Of a stretch of 64,000 bases of DNA, positions 26,058 to 35,287 are shown piece by piece. The translations under genes were made by a program, and so were the position numbers. Every line of letters begins with the position of its first letter. Position 1 is the stretch's first letter. Source of the stretch: Streptomyces sp. CG1 (GTDB lineage: Bacteria > Actinomycetota > Actinomycetes > Streptomycetales > Streptomycetaceae); contig NZ_CP163518.1 in assembly GCF_041080625.1 (NCBI RefSeq), positions 7,061,501 to 7,125,500 on the forward strand, in the 5' to 3' direction. The notes under the pieces were generated by a model. It was not told the DNA's origin and did no database searches. It worked only from the letters and a program-made list of their open reading frames with translations.

Positions 26058-27408
26058 CGAGGTGACCCGCGGGACCGACGAGGACGGGTCCCACGGGAGA
26101 ACCGGGCCCCGCCACGCGGCCCCCAGAAAGCCACTGTTCACCAGGTTCCACATGCCGGCGGGCAAGGCGATCGCCTCCGTGGCGATGCCGACGGCGGTGC
26201 TGATGGGCATGGGCTTCACGTCCACGCTCGCCCTCGCGGACAGCGGTGGCAGCAGCCCGTCCCCGTCGACGACCTCCAAGAGTCTGACGGCCGACGAGTA
26301 CAAGAACTGCGTCAAGGCGCTGGACGGCTCCAAGAGCGCCTCGGCGTCGCCGTCGCCCTCCGCCTCGGCGAGCAAGTCCACGGGCACGCCCACGCCGACG
26401 CCCTCGGCGAGCGACAGCGCCAAGGGCACGACGTCCGGTGACTCGGGCAAGACCTCTTCGTCGGATTCAGGTTCCGGCGGCAAGGCCTCGCCCGCGCCGA
26501 CCGCGACGTCGGACCCGTCCGCCTCGGGCTCCGGCTCGGGATCGTCGGGTTCGTCCAGTGACACGCCCGCACCCACCCCGTCGGCGTCCAAGAGCAGCGG
26601 CGGTCTGCTGGGTACCATCGGCGACACGCTCGGCGGCATCCTCACCGGCGGCAGCAAGGACTCCGGATCCCCGTCCGCGAGCCCGACGCCGTCCGCGACC
26701 CCGTCGGCGAGCAAGTCCTCGGACTCGGCGTCCCCGTCGGGCTCGTCGTCCGGTTCCAAGGTCTCCGACACCGTCTCCAGTGCCGGCAACGCGATCGGCG
26801 ACACGGTCAAGAAGACCGCCGACGCCGTCAAGAACACCACCGGCTCGGTCTCCAAGACGGTGCAGGACACGGCCAAGGCGGCCGGGTCGGCCACGCCGAG
26901 TCCGTCCGCGAGCTCCAGCACCTCCGCGCAGAACTGCCCGGCGGCCACGACCGACCAGGGCGGCGTCGACAACAAGGTGCCGGTGGCGGACGACCCCTGG
27001 TACCTGGACGCCAGCTCGCTGCTGCTCAAGGGTGCCGACTACCAAGGCATCGTCGAGGTGAAGACGGCGTCCGGCACCACCAAGAAGGTGCTGAAGTACG
27101 TCATCTCCGACGGCACGGACATCGGGGACCTGCACCAGACGGTGAAGGACAAGCTCTCGGGCAAGACCTACCACGTGCAGGCGGCCCAGGGTTCGACGTC
27201 CACCATCCGGGGCGGCGCGACCACGATGTACACCCAGAGCATCTCGGGCAACCTCTTCGGCCTGATCCCGATGACGTTCACGCCCGACAGCCCGCCCCCG
27301 CTGAACCTGCCGCTGATCTACTTCACCCATGTGAAGGTGGTCCAGGCCGCTCAGTTCGGCGGCAACCTGCACGTGCCCGGCATGCATGTGTACACGACCG
27401 ACAACTGA
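26047..27408 (+). CDS. Ser/Pro-rich secreted protein, third gene of the DUF6230/DUF6114 operon
   Basis: Protein of 453 residues. It starts at GTG 26047 (GGGAGG four bases before), overlapping the DUF6114 gene. After a 35-residue basic lead comes a signal/anchor segment (AIASVAMPTAVLMGMGFTSTLALA) and a linker of about 220 residues built of Ser, Ala, Pro, Thr, Lys and Gly, probably glycosylated or wall-spanning. The C-terminal roughly 160 residues (CPAATTDQGGVDNKVPVADD onward) form a separate globular domain ending GNLHVPGMHVYTTDN, with a closing pattern resembling the DUF6230 protein. No enzyme motif is seen. A large terminator follows. Confidence 0.8.
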   Translation: MPADEVTRGTDEDGSHGRTGPRHAAPRKPLFTRFHMPAGKAIASVAMPTAVLMGMGFTSTLALADSGGSSPSPSTTSKSLTADEYKNCVKALDGSKSASASPSPSASASKSTGTPTPTPSASDSAKGTTSGDSGKTSSSDSGSGGKASPAPTATSDPSASGSGSGSSGSSSDTPAPTPSASKSSGGLLGTIGDTLGGILTGGSKDSGSPSASPTPSATPSASKSSDSASPSGSSSGSKVSDTVSSAGNAIGDTVKKTADAVKNTTGSVSKTVQDTAKAAGSATPSPSASSSTSAQNCPAATTDQGGVDNKVPVADDPWYLDASSLLLKGADYQGIVEVKTASGTTKKVLKYVISDGTDIGDLHQTVKDKLSGKTYHVQAAQGSTSTIRGGATTMYTQSISGNLFGLIPMTFTPDSPPPLNLPLIYFTHVKVVQAAQFGGNLHVPGMHVYTTDN

Positions 27409-27443
27409 CCGGTCCCACAAGCCCGTTCGGGAGCCGCAACACA

Positions 27444-27479
27444 GCTGAGGGCGCCCCCTGTCCAGGGGGCGCCCTCAGC
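27444..27479. terminator. Strong bidirectional terminator
   Basis: Perfect 17-bp inverted repeat (27444-27460 with 27463-27479; arm GCTGAGGGCGCCCCCTG) between the convergent Ser-rich protein gene and pyk. It can serve both strands. Confidence 0.85.
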
Positions 27480-27505
27480 GCCGTACAAGGCCCTTACGGG
27501 GCTTG

Positions 27506-28933
27506 TCAGTTGCCCTGCGTCCCCAGGTGGTGGACGCGGAGCATGTTGGTGGTGCCGGGGACGCCGGGGGGCGAGCCGGCGGTGATGATGACCGTGTCGC
27601 CCGCGTTGAAGCGGCCCAGCCTGGCGATCTCCTGGTCCACCAGGTCGACCATCTCGTCCGTGGTGTTCACGAACGGCACGACGTGCGACTCCACGCCCCA
27701 GCTCAGGGTGAGCTGGTTGCGGGTGCCCTCGTCCGTGGTGAACGCGATGATCGGCTGGGTCGCGCGGTAGCGGGACAGCCGGCGCGCGGTGTCACCGGAC
27801 TGGGTGAAGGCGATCAGGCCCCGGCCGCCGAGGAAGTCGGCGATCTCGCAGGCCGCGCGGGCCACCGAACCGCCCTGCGTGCGCGGCTTCTTGCCCGGCA
27901 CGAGCGGCTGCAGGCCCTTGGAGAGCAGCTCCCCCTCGGCCGCCGTGACGATCTTCGACATCGTCTTGACCGTCTCGACCGGGTAGGCGCCCACGCTGGA
28001 CTCGGCGGACAGCATGACCGCGTCCGCGCCGTCCAGGATCGCGTTGGCCACGTCGGAGGCCTCGGCGCGGGTCGGACGGGAGTTGGTGATCATCGACTCC
28101 ATCATCTGGGTCGCCACGATCACCGGCTTGGCGTTGCGCCGGCACAGCTCGATCAGGCGCTTCTGCACCATCGGGACCTTCTCGAGCGGGTACTCCACGG
28201 CGAGGTCGCCACGGGCCACCATCACGGCGTCGAAGGCCGCGACGACGTCCTCCATGTTCTCCACCGCCTGCGGCTTCTCCACCTTGGCGATGACCGGGAC
28301 CCGGCGGCCCTCCTCGTCCATGACGCGGTGCACGTCCTGGACGTCCTTGGCGTCCCGGACGAAGGACAGCGCGACCATGTCGCAGCCCATGCGGAGGGCG
28401 AAGCGCAGGTCCTCGACATCCTTCTCGCTCAGCGCAGGCACGTTGACGGCCGCGCCGGGCAGGTTGATGCCCTTGTGGTCGGAGACGACACCGCCCTCGA
28501 TGACGATCGTCTTCACCTGCGGGCCCTCGATGTCCAGGACCTTCAGCTCGACGTTGCCGTCGTTGATCAGGACCTGGTCGCCGCGCGCGACGTCGCCCGG
28601 CAGCCCCTTGTACGTCGTACCGCAGATGTGCTTGTCGCCCGGTACGTCCTCGGTCGTGATGACGAACTCGTCACCGCGCTCGAGCTCGACCGGACCCTCG
28701 GCGAAGGTCTCCAGGCGGATCTTCGGGCCCTGCAGGTCGGCGAGGACGCCGATGGCCCGGCCGGTCTCCTTGGCCGCGGCCCGGACGCGGTCGTACCGCG
28801 CCTGGTGCTCGGCGTGGGTGCCGTGGCTGAAGTTGAACCGGGCCACATTCATGCCCGCCTCGATCATGGCGACGAGCTTCTCGTGGGAGTCGACCGCGGG
28901 GCCGAGAGTACAGACGATTTTCGAACGGCGCAT
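27506..28933 (-). CDS. pyk: Pyruvate kinase
   Basis: Enzyme of 475 residues converting phosphoenolpyruvate and ADP to pyruvate and ATP. Motifs include RRSKIVCTLGPA, NVARFNFSHG, the active-site segment VIAKVEKPQAVENM followed by VARGDLAVEY, and ATQMMESM. Length is typical of bacterial Pyk. It lies 84 bases downstream of ackA on the same strand, giving the order pta-ackA-pyk and joining PEP conversion to acetate overflow. A bidirectional terminator follows. Confidence 0.96.
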   Translation of the reverse strand: MRRSKIVCTLGPAVDSHEKLVAMIEAGMNVARFNFSHGTHAEHQARYDRVRAAAKETGRAIGVLADLQGPKIRLETFAEGPVELERGDEFVITTEDVPGDKHICGTTYKGLPGDVARGDQVLINDGNVELKVLDIEGPQVKTIVIEGGVVSDHKGINLPGAAVNVPALSEKDVEDLRFALRMGCDMVALSFVRDAKDVQDVHRVMDEEGRRVPVIAKVEKPQAVENMEDVVAAFDAVMVARGDLAVEYPLEKVPMVQKRLIELCRRNAKPVIVATQMMESMITNSRPTRAEASDVANAILDGADAVMLSAESSVGAYPVETVKTMSKIVTAAEGELLSKGLQPLVPGKKPRTQGGSVARAACEIADFLGGRGLIAFTQSGDTARRLSRYRATQPIIAFTTDEGTRNQLTLSWGVESHVVPFVNTTDEMVDLVDQEIARLGRFNAGDTVIITAGSPPGVPGTTNMLRVHHLGTQGN

Positions 28934-29017
28934 GGGGCGATCCTATCGGTTTGTTTCGCTACGGAATATTCCGTCTGGCGGAAGATACAAATGAGTGCCA
29001 CACCGCTCAGGTGCTAT

Positions 29018-30238
29018 TCAGTTGTTCTTTCCGACCAGTGCGTAGGTCTGGGTCGCGATCTCCAGTTCTTCATCCGTCGGCACCACCGCGACGGCGACAC
29101 GCGCATCCTGCGGAGAGATCAGCCTGGCCTCGTCCGCTCGCACCGCGTTCAGCTCCGGGGCGACCGCCAGGCCCAGCCCCTCCAGGCCCGCGATCGCGGC
29201 CTCGCGCACCGGCGCCGCGTTCTCGCCGACCCCGGCCGTGAACGCCACCGCGTCCACTGTGCCGAGGACGGCGTAATAGGCGCCGATGTACTTCTTGAGC
29301 CGGTGAATGTAAATGTCGAACGCGAGAGCGGCCTCTTCGTCCCCCTCGTCGATCCGGCGGCGGATCTCCCGCATGTCGTTGTCCCCGCACAGACCGAACA
29401 GGCCGCTCCTCTTGTTGAGAAGAGTGTCGATCTCGTCCATGGACATTCCGCCAACCCGTGCCAAATGGAAGATGACGGCGGGATCCAGATCACCGGAGCG
29501 CGTCCCCATCACGAGCCCCTCCAGCGGAGTCAGCCCCATGGAGGTGTCCACGCACCGGCCCTTCTCGACCGCGGACGCGGAGGCGCCGTTGCCCAGGTGC
29601 AGCACGATGACATTGACCTCGGACGGGTCCTTGCCCAGCAGCCGCGCGGTCCGACGGGAGACGTACGCGTGCGAGGTGCCGTGGAAGCCGTAGCGGCGGA
29701 TGCGGTGGCGGTCGGCGATCTTCGGGTCGATCGCGTAGCGCGCCGCGGACTCCGGCATCGTCGTGTGGAACGCGGTGTCGAAGACGGCGACCTGGGGCAG
29801 GTCGGGGCGGAGCGCCCGGGCGGTCCGGATACCGGTGAGGTTGGCCGGGTTGTGCAGGGGGGCGACCGGGATCAGCCGCTCGATCTCGGCGAGCACCTCG
29901 TCGTCGATGACGGTCGGCTCGGTGAAGAACATGCCGCCGTGCACCACCCGGTGCCCGATCGCGGCCAGCTCCGGCGAGTCGAGGCCGAGGCCGTCCCGGG
30001 TCAGCTCCTCGGCGACGGCCTTGAGCGCGGCGTCGTGGTCGGCGATGGGCCCGGTGTGCTCGCGGGTCTCGCCGGTCGTGAGGCAGGTGTGCTTGAGCCG
30101 GGACGTCTGCTCGCCGATGCGCTCCACCAGGCCGACGGCGAGCCGGCTCGCGTCGCGCATGTCGAGCAGCTGGTACTTCACCGACGAGGAGCCGGAGTTG
30201 AGGACGAGGACGCGGTTCGCCGCGCGGGTTGCTGCCAC
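29018..30238 (-). CDS. ackA: Acetate kinase
   Basis: Enzyme of 406 residues that makes ATP and acetate from acetyl phosphate and ADP, reversibly. Visible motifs are VLVLNSGSSSVKYQLL (phosphate-binding), HRVVHGGMFF, FDTAFHTTMPESAARYAI and YGFHGTSHAYVS. GTG 30238 gives the usual short N-terminus; a TTG nine bases upstream (30247) is an alternative and stands closer to the GAGAG site. It follows pta by 17-26 bases, so the two are one transcription unit, the standard acetyl-CoA to acetate route. Confidence 0.95.
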   Translation of the reverse strand: MAATRAANRVLVLNSGSSSVKYQLLDMRDASRLAVGLVERIGEQTSRLKHTCLTTGETREHTGPIADHDAALKAVAEELTRDGLGLDSPELAAIGHRVVHGGMFFTEPTVIDDEVLAEIERLIPVAPLHNPANLTGIRTARALRPDLPQVAVFDTAFHTTMPESAARYAIDPKIADRHRIRRYGFHGTSHAYVSRRTARLLGKDPSEVNVIVLHLGNGASASAVEKGRCVDTSMGLTPLEGLVMGTRSGDLDPAVIFHLARVGGMSMDEIDTLLNKRSGLFGLCGDNDMREIRRRIDEGDEEAALAFDIYIHRLKKYIGAYYAVLGTVDAVAFTAGVGENAAPVREAAIAGLEGLGLAVAPELNAVRADEARLISPQDARVAVAVVPTDEELEIATQTYALVGKNN

Positions 30239-30264
30239 GGGGTTCAAGTGCTCTCTGTTCGACT

Positions 30265-32340
30265 TCAGTTGGCGGGCGTCTGGGCCTGGATCGCCGTGAT
30301 GGCGACGGTGTTGACGATGTCCTGGACGAGGGCGCCGCGGGACAGGTCGTTGACCGGCTTGCGCAGACCCTGCAGGACCGGGCCGACGGCGATCGCGCCG
30401 GCCGAGCGCTGCACGGCCTTGTACGTGTTGTTACCTGTATTGAGGTCCGGGAAGATCAGAACCGTCGCCTGCCCGGCGACATCGGAGTCCGGCAGCTTGG
30501 TGGCCGCGACGGACGGCTCCACGGCCGCGTCGTACTGGATCGGCCCCTCGATCTTCAGGTCGGGCCGGCGCGAGCGCGCCAGCTCGGTGGCCTCGCGCAC
30601 CTTGTCGACGTCGGCGCCGGACCCGGAGGTCCCGGTGGAGTACGACAGCATCGCGATCCTGGGCTCCACGCCGAACTGCGCGGCCGTGGACGCCGACTGG
30701 ATGGAGATGTCCGCCAGTTGCTCGGCGTTCGGGTCCGGGTTGACCGCGCAGTCGCCGTAGACCAGCACCTTGTCGGCCAGGCACATGAAGAAGACGGACG
30801 AGACGATCGAGGAGTCCGGCCTTGTCTTGATGATCTCGAAGGCGGGGCGGATGGTGGCCGCCGTGGAGTGCACCGAGCCGGAGACCATGCCGTCGGCCAG
30901 GCCCTCCTGGACCATCAGGGTGCCGAAGTAGTTGACGTCCGAGACGACGTCGTAGGCCAGTTCGACCGTGACGCCCTTGTGGGCGCGCAGCACCGCGTAC
31001 TTCTCGGCGAAGGAGTCCCGCAGTTCGGAGGTGGCCGGGTCGATCAGCTGGGTGTCGCCGAGGTCGATGCCAAGGTCGGCGGCCTTCTTGCGGATCTGGT
31101 CCTCGGGGCCGAGCAGGGTCAGGTCGCAGACCCCGCGGCGCAGCAGCACCTCGGCCGCGTGCAGCACCCGCGCCTCGGTGCCCTCCGGCAGGACGACCCG
31201 GCGCCGGTCGGAGCGGGCCTGTTCCAGGAGCTTGTGCTCGAACATCATCGGGGTGACCCGGCCGCTGCTCGGCGCCGAGACCCGGCGGGCCAGGTCGGGG
31301 GTGTCGGCGTACCGCTCGAACAGGCCGAGCGCGGTCTCCGCCTTGCGCGGGGTGGCCGCGGTCATCTTCCCCTCCAGCGAGAACAGCCGCTCGGCGGTGG
31401 GGAAGCTGTTGCCGGTCACGGAGAGGACCGGGGTGCCCGGGGCGAGCCGGGCCGCGAGGGTGAGGATCTCGTCGGTCGGGACCTCGTTCAGGGTGAGGAG
31501 GACGCCGGCTATCGGCGGGGTGCCGGCGCTGTGCGCGGCCAGCGAGCCGACGACCAGGTCGGCGCGGTCGCCCGGGGTGACGACCAGACAGCCCGGCGTC
31601 AGGGCGGTGAGCAGGTTCGGCAGCATCGCGCCGCCGAAGACGAAGTCCAGCGCGTCCCGGGCGAGGCCCGAGTCGTCGCCGAGCAGGATCTTGGCGCCCA
31701 GGGCGTGGCCGATCTGGGAGACGGTCGGCGCGGACAGCGCGGGCTCGTCGGGCAGCACGTAGCAGGGCACCGGCATCCGGGCGTCGAGCCGCTCGGCGAT
31801 CAGGTCGCGGTCCTCGCGGGCCACCCGGTTGACCGCCATGGCGAGCACGTCGCAGCCGAGGCCGTGGTAGGCGCGGTAGGCGTTGCGGGTCTCCGCGAGG
31901 ACGGACTCGACGGACTGCTTGCGGCCGCCGACCACCGGGATCACGGAGGCGCCGAACTCGTTGGCGAGGCGGGCGTTCAGGGACAGCTCGTCCGGCAGCT
32001 GGGTGTCGGCGAAGTCGGTGCCGAGGACGAGGACGACGTCGTAGTCCCGCGCCACCAGGTGGAAGCGGTCGACCAGTGCCGAGACCAGCTCGTCGGTGCC
32101 CTGCTCGGCCTGGAGCGCGGACGCCTCGTAATAGTCCAGGCCGTAGACGGTCGCCGGGTCCTGCGAGAGGCGGTAGCGCGACCGCAGCAACTCGAACAGC
32201 CGATCGGGGCCGTCGTGTACGAGCGGACGGAAGACGCCCACCCGGTCGACCTGCCGGGTCAGCAGTTCCATGACTCCCAGCTCCACGACCTGGCGGCCGT
32301 CACCGCGATCGATCCCGGTCACGTACACGCTGCGCGTCAC
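30265..32340 (-). CDS. pta: Phosphate acetyltransferase, long multidomain type
   Basis: Enzyme of 691 residues that converts acetyl-CoA and phosphate to acetyl phosphate and CoA. It is the long form: an N-terminal P-loop-like/BioD-like domain (about 1-220), a DRTGG domain (about 220-340) and the C-terminal catalytic PTA domain (about 360-691; MVSGSVHSTAATIRPAFEIIKT, GDCAVNPDPN, MLSYSTGTSGSG). GTG 32340 is used, with GGAG upstream. It heads the pta-ackA-pyk group and is divergent from pfkA. Confidence 0.95.
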   Translation of the reverse strand: MTRSVYVTGIDRGDGRQVVELGVMELLTRQVDRVGVFRPLVHDGPDRLFELLRSRYRLSQDPATVYGLDYYEASALQAEQGTDELVSALVDRFHLVARDYDVVLVLGTDFADTQLPDELSLNARLANEFGASVIPVVGGRKQSVESVLAETRNAYRAYHGLGCDVLAMAVNRVAREDRDLIAERLDARMPVPCYVLPDEPALSAPTVSQIGHALGAKILLGDDSGLARDALDFVFGGAMLPNLLTALTPGCLVVTPGDRADLVVGSLAAHSAGTPPIAGVLLTLNEVPTDEILTLAARLAPGTPVLSVTGNSFPTAERLFSLEGKMTAATPRKAETALGLFERYADTPDLARRVSAPSSGRVTPMMFEHKLLEQARSDRRRVVLPEGTEARVLHAAEVLLRRGVCDLTLLGPEDQIRKKAADLGIDLGDTQLIDPATSELRDSFAEKYAVLRAHKGVTVELAYDVVSDVNYFGTLMVQEGLADGMVSGSVHSTAATIRPAFEIIKTRPDSSIVSSVFFMCLADKVLVYGDCAVNPDPNAEQLADISIQSASTAAQFGVEPRIAMLSYSTGTSGSGADVDKVREATELARSRRPDLKIEGPIQYDAAVEPSVAATKLPDSDVAGQATVLIFPDLNTGNNTYKAVQRSAGAIAVGPVLQGLRKPVNDLSRGALVQDIVNTVAITAIQAQTPAN

Positions 32341-32357
32341 GCGTCGACTCCGTTCCT

Positions 32358-32368
32358 CATATCATATG
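32358..32368. promoter_or_regulatory. Short palindrome in the pta promoter
   Basis: CATAT-C-ATATG lies 18 bases upstream of the pta start, in the 220-base region shared with pfkA. It also contains TATGAT on the minus strand, a fair -10 element. On the plus strand TTGACA at 32445-32450 is a possible -35 for pfkA. Confidence 0.35.
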
Positions 32369-32560
32369 TCTGGTATGCCTGCGTACTGGCTAGAAGGTCG
32401 TATCTCCGGCATAAAAATCGCCCACCAAGGTGAGCTGAACCCTCTTGACAATACCCCTGCCGCCGGATAAGGCGCCCGTCAAGTGACTCACGGTCCCGAC
32501 GGACGTGGAACAATCGACACTGGCTCACCGGCACCGACAGCGAGCAGGAGACACAGCACG

Positions 32561-33586
32561 ATGCGCATCGGAGTTCTCACCGCAGGCGGCGACTGCCCCG
32601 GCCTGAACGCCGTGATCCGGTCGGTCGTGCACCGGGCGGTGGCGCAGTACGGCGACGAGGTCATCGGCTTCGAGGACGGCTACCGGGGTCTGCTCGACCG
32701 CCACTACCGCTCCCTCGACCTGGACGCGGTCAGCGGCATCCTGGCCCGCGGCGGCACCATCCTCGGCTCCTCCCGGCTGGAGCGCGACCGGCTGCGCGAG
32801 GCCTGCGAGGGCGCCGCCGACATGGTCGAGGAGTTCGGCATCGACGCGCTGATCCCGATCGGCGGCGAGGGCACCCTGACCGCGGCCCGCATGCTCTCCG
32901 ACGCGGGCCTCCCGGTCGTCGGCGTCCCCAAGACCATCGACAACGACATCTCTTCCACCGACCGCACCTTCGGCTTCGACACCGCCGTCGGCGTCGCCAC
33001 CGAGGCGATGGACCGTCTGAAGACGACCGCCGAGTCCCATCAGCGCGTGATGGTCGTCGAGGTCATGGGCCGGCACGCCGGCTGGATCGCACTGGAGTCC
33101 GGCATGGCCGCCGGCGCCCACGGCATCTGCCTGCCCGAGCGGCCCTTCGACCCCGCTCACCTGATCAAGATGGTCGAGGAGCGCTTCGACCGCGGCAAGA
33201 AGTTCGCGGTCATCTGCGTCGCCGAGGGCGCCCACCCGGTCGAGGGCACCATGGACTACGGCAAGGGTGAGATCGACCAGTACGGTCACGAGCGCTTCCA
33301 GGGCATCGGTACGGCGCTCGCGTACGAACTGGAGCGGCGCCTCGGCAAGGAGGCCAAGCCGGTCATCCTCGGCCACGTCCAGCGCGGCGGCGTCCCCACC
33401 GCCTACGACCGCGTCCTCGCCACCCGCTTCGGCTGGCACGCCGTCGAGGCCGCGCACCGCGGCGAGTTCGGCAAGATGACCGCGCTGCGCGGCACGGACA
33501 TCCAGATGGTGCCGCTCGCGGAGGCGGTCACCGAGCTGAAGACGGTGCCGAAGGACCGGATGGACGAGGCCGAGTCGGTCTTTTAG
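32561..33586 (+). CDS. pfkA: 6-phosphofructokinase, ATP-type
   Basis: Enzyme of 341 residues phosphorylating fructose 6-phosphate. Motifs: GVLTAGGDCPGLNAVIR at the start, GGEGTLTAARML (the GGEG form fits ATP rather than PPi use), PKTIDNDISSTDRTFGFDTA and MGRHAGWIALESGMA. ATG 32561 follows CAGGAG. It is divergent from pta-ackA-pyk, so committed and exit steps of glycolysis share one promoter region. An 18-bp imperfect tandem duplication covers its stop codon. Confidence 0.95.
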   Translation: MRIGVLTAGGDCPGLNAVIRSVVHRAVAQYGDEVIGFEDGYRGLLDRHYRSLDLDAVSGILARGGTILGSSRLERDRLREACEGAADMVEEFGIDALIPIGGEGTLTAARMLSDAGLPVVGVPKTIDNDISSTDRTFGFDTAVGVATEAMDRLKTTAESHQRVMVVEVMGRHAGWIALESGMAAGAHGICLPERPFDPAHLIKMVEERFDRGKKFAVICVAEGAHPVEGTMDYGKGEIDQYGHERFQGIGTALAYELERRLGKEAKPVILGHVQRGGVPTAYDRVLATRFGWHAVEAAHRGEFGKMTALRGTDIQMVPLAEAVTELKTVPKDRMDEAESVF

Positions 33587-33612
33587 GAGGCTTCGGTCTT
33601 ATAGGAGATTTC
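33577..33612. repeat. 18-bp imperfect tandem duplication over the pfkA stop codon
   Basis: GGTCTTTTAGGAGGCTTC (33577-33594) is followed by GGTCTTATAGGAGATTTC (33595-33612). Copy one contains the pfkA TAG and copy two a second TAG, so the tail length of the enzyme is protected against slippage. Confidence 0.7.
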
Positions 33613-33624
33613 GGACAGGACGTT

Positions 33625-34314
33625 TCAGGCGGCCCTGTTCTCCACGGCCGTCCAGAAGTTCTCCACGATCCGGTCGAGGAACTCCTCGCCCCCCTCGCCG
33701 GACTGTTTGCTGCCGCCACCCCAGCTGAGGGTGGCGGCCATGTGTCCCTGGTAGTCCTCGTGCAGTTCCTGCAGGACGTCCTCCAGGACACCGCGGCCCA
33801 CGGGCGCCAGCTTCGCCACCGGACGCACATAGGCCTGCCAGCGGGTGGTCACCGCGCTGTGCAGCAGCCCGGCGAGCTTGTCCTCGCGGCCCGTGACGGC
33901 CACGAAGTCGGGCAGCGCCAGCTGCAGCAGCTCCGCCAGCGCGGCCGACTGGCGCTCGTTGCCGCGCCAGGTCCCGCTCTCCTCCATCCGCAGATACGCG
34001 GCCAGGTCCGTGCCGATGGCCCTGGCCACGTCCTCCGGCGCGATCCCGCGCGCGATGCGATGCTCGCGCAGGGTGCGGGGCCGGCCGATGAGATCCCCCG
34101 CGGAACACCACAACACCCCGGCGAGGGCGGTGAGTTCGGGGCTGGTCGGGGAGGCGACACCGCGCTCCCAGGCGATGACGAGATCGGGCGTGACATAGGG
34201 CAGACCGTACGAGGCCCGCATGCCGTAGGCGACATGCTCGGGGCCCATGCCGAGCGCGGCACGCAGCCTGCGGGCGGCCGGAGCGTTGAACGGAGGAGCT
34301 GAGGGTTGGCGCAC
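33625..34314 (-). CDS. XRE-like helix-turn-helix regulator
   Basis: Protein of 229 residues. The first part (RRLRAALGMGPEHVAYGM through PDLVIAWERGVASPTSPEL) is a Cro/CI-type HTH, and a second HTH-like stretch (LREHRIARGIAPEDVARAIG) follows. The C-terminal half is helical (EDVLQELHEDYQGHMAATL) and of unknown role. GTG 34314 is chosen; a TTG at 34323 is the alternative. It is convergent with pfkA and downstream of the sugar-transport genes, with no clear functional link to either. Confidence 0.75.
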   Translation of the reverse strand: MRQPSAPPFNAPAARRLRAALGMGPEHVAYGMRASYGLPYVTPDLVIAWERGVASPTSPELTALAGVLWCSAGDLIGRPRTLREHRIARGIAPEDVARAIGTDLAAYLRMEESGTWRGNERQSAALAELLQLALPDFVAVTGREDKLAGLLHSAVTTRWQAYVRPVAKLAPVGRGVLEDVLQELHEDYQGHMAATLSWGGGSKQSGEGGEEFLDRIVENFWTAVENRAA

Positions 34315-34452
34315 CCCGCACAAGCTAGGGGCGCTCTCCCGTGCTGACTACGGTCCGTTCGAACGAGATCACACATCGTAGATTCGTACGTCTAGATCGC
34401 TCCCTATGTCCTGGCACTCGGTGTCAGGCCTGTCACCTGGGGTTACCCCACG

Positions 34453-35280
34453 TTACCCCTTCACCGCCCCGCCCAGTGCGAAACCGCCGCCCAGTCTGCG
34501 GGCCACCAGGACGTAGAGCAGGATCACGGGCGTCGAGTAGATGACCGAGAACGCGGCGAGCTGGCCGTAGGCCACCATGCCCCGGTTGCCGAAGAAGTCG
34601 TTGATGCTGACCGAGGCCGGCATCTGGTCCGGGCTGAGCAGCAGCATGAACGGGACGAAGAAGTTCCCCCACATCATCACGAACGAGAACACGGTGACGA
34701 CGGCGAGCCCCGGCCCCATCAGCGGCAGCACGATCCGGATCAGGGACTGCAGCGAGGACGCCCCGTCCGTCCAGGCCGCCTCCTCCAGCTCCTTCGGTAC
34801 CCCGTCCATGAAGTTCTTCATCAGCCAGATGGCGAACGGGAGCTGGGAGGCGGCGAAGAAGAAGATCGTGCCCTGCAGGGTGTCGATCAGGTTCACCCTG
34901 ACGAACAGCGCGTACACCGGCACCATGATCGCGGTGATCGGCAGGCTCGTCGCGAACAGGATCGTCAGCAGGAACGGCCGGTTGAGCCGGGAGCGGAACC
35001 GGGACAGCGGATACGCGGCCAGCGCGGCGCACACGACGGTCAGCGCGGTGCCGCCGCCGCACAGGACCAGGCTGTTGAGCAGCGGGGTGTAGGTGATGTC
35101 CGGGGTGAGGATCGCGTCGAAGTTGTCCAGGGTGAACCCGTCCGGGACCCTGACCCTCAGATTCGCATGCGGATCCACGGAGGACAGCACCACCCAGGCG
35201 AGGGGCAGCGCGAAGGCGACGGCCACGGCCAGCAGGGAGAGATCGGCGGCGAGCCGGCGGGAGGTGCGCTTGCGGGGCAT
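34453..35280 (-). CDS. Sugar ABC transporter permease (MalG-type)
   Basis: Inner-membrane permease of 275 residues with six transmembrane segments and the coupling-loop EAA motif (ELEEAAWTDGASSLQSLIRIVLPL). It is the last gene of a binding protein-permease-permease operon on the minus strand, seven bases after the previous gene. No ATPase gene is present, as in Streptomyces CUT1 systems that share the MsiK ATPase. The sugar is not identified. Confidence 0.9.
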   Translation of the reverse strand: MPRKRTSRRLAADLSLLAVAVAFALPLAWVVLSSVDPHANLRVRVPDGFTLDNFDAILTPDITYTPLLNSLVLCGGGTALTVVCAALAAYPLSRFRSRLNRPFLLTILFATSLPITAIMVPVYALFVRVNLIDTLQGTIFFFAASQLPFAIWLMKNFMDGVPKELEEAAWTDGASSLQSLIRIVLPLMGPGLAVVTVFSFVMMWGNFFVPFMLLLSPDQMPASVSINDFFGNRGMVAYGQLAAFSVIYSTPVILLYVLVARRLGGGFALGGAVKG

Positions 35281-35287
35281 CTCGGTG

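Noticed and set aside
30229..32433. Long plus-strand frame opposite pta
   Set aside because: Antisense shadow of pta, whose catalytic motifs are clear.
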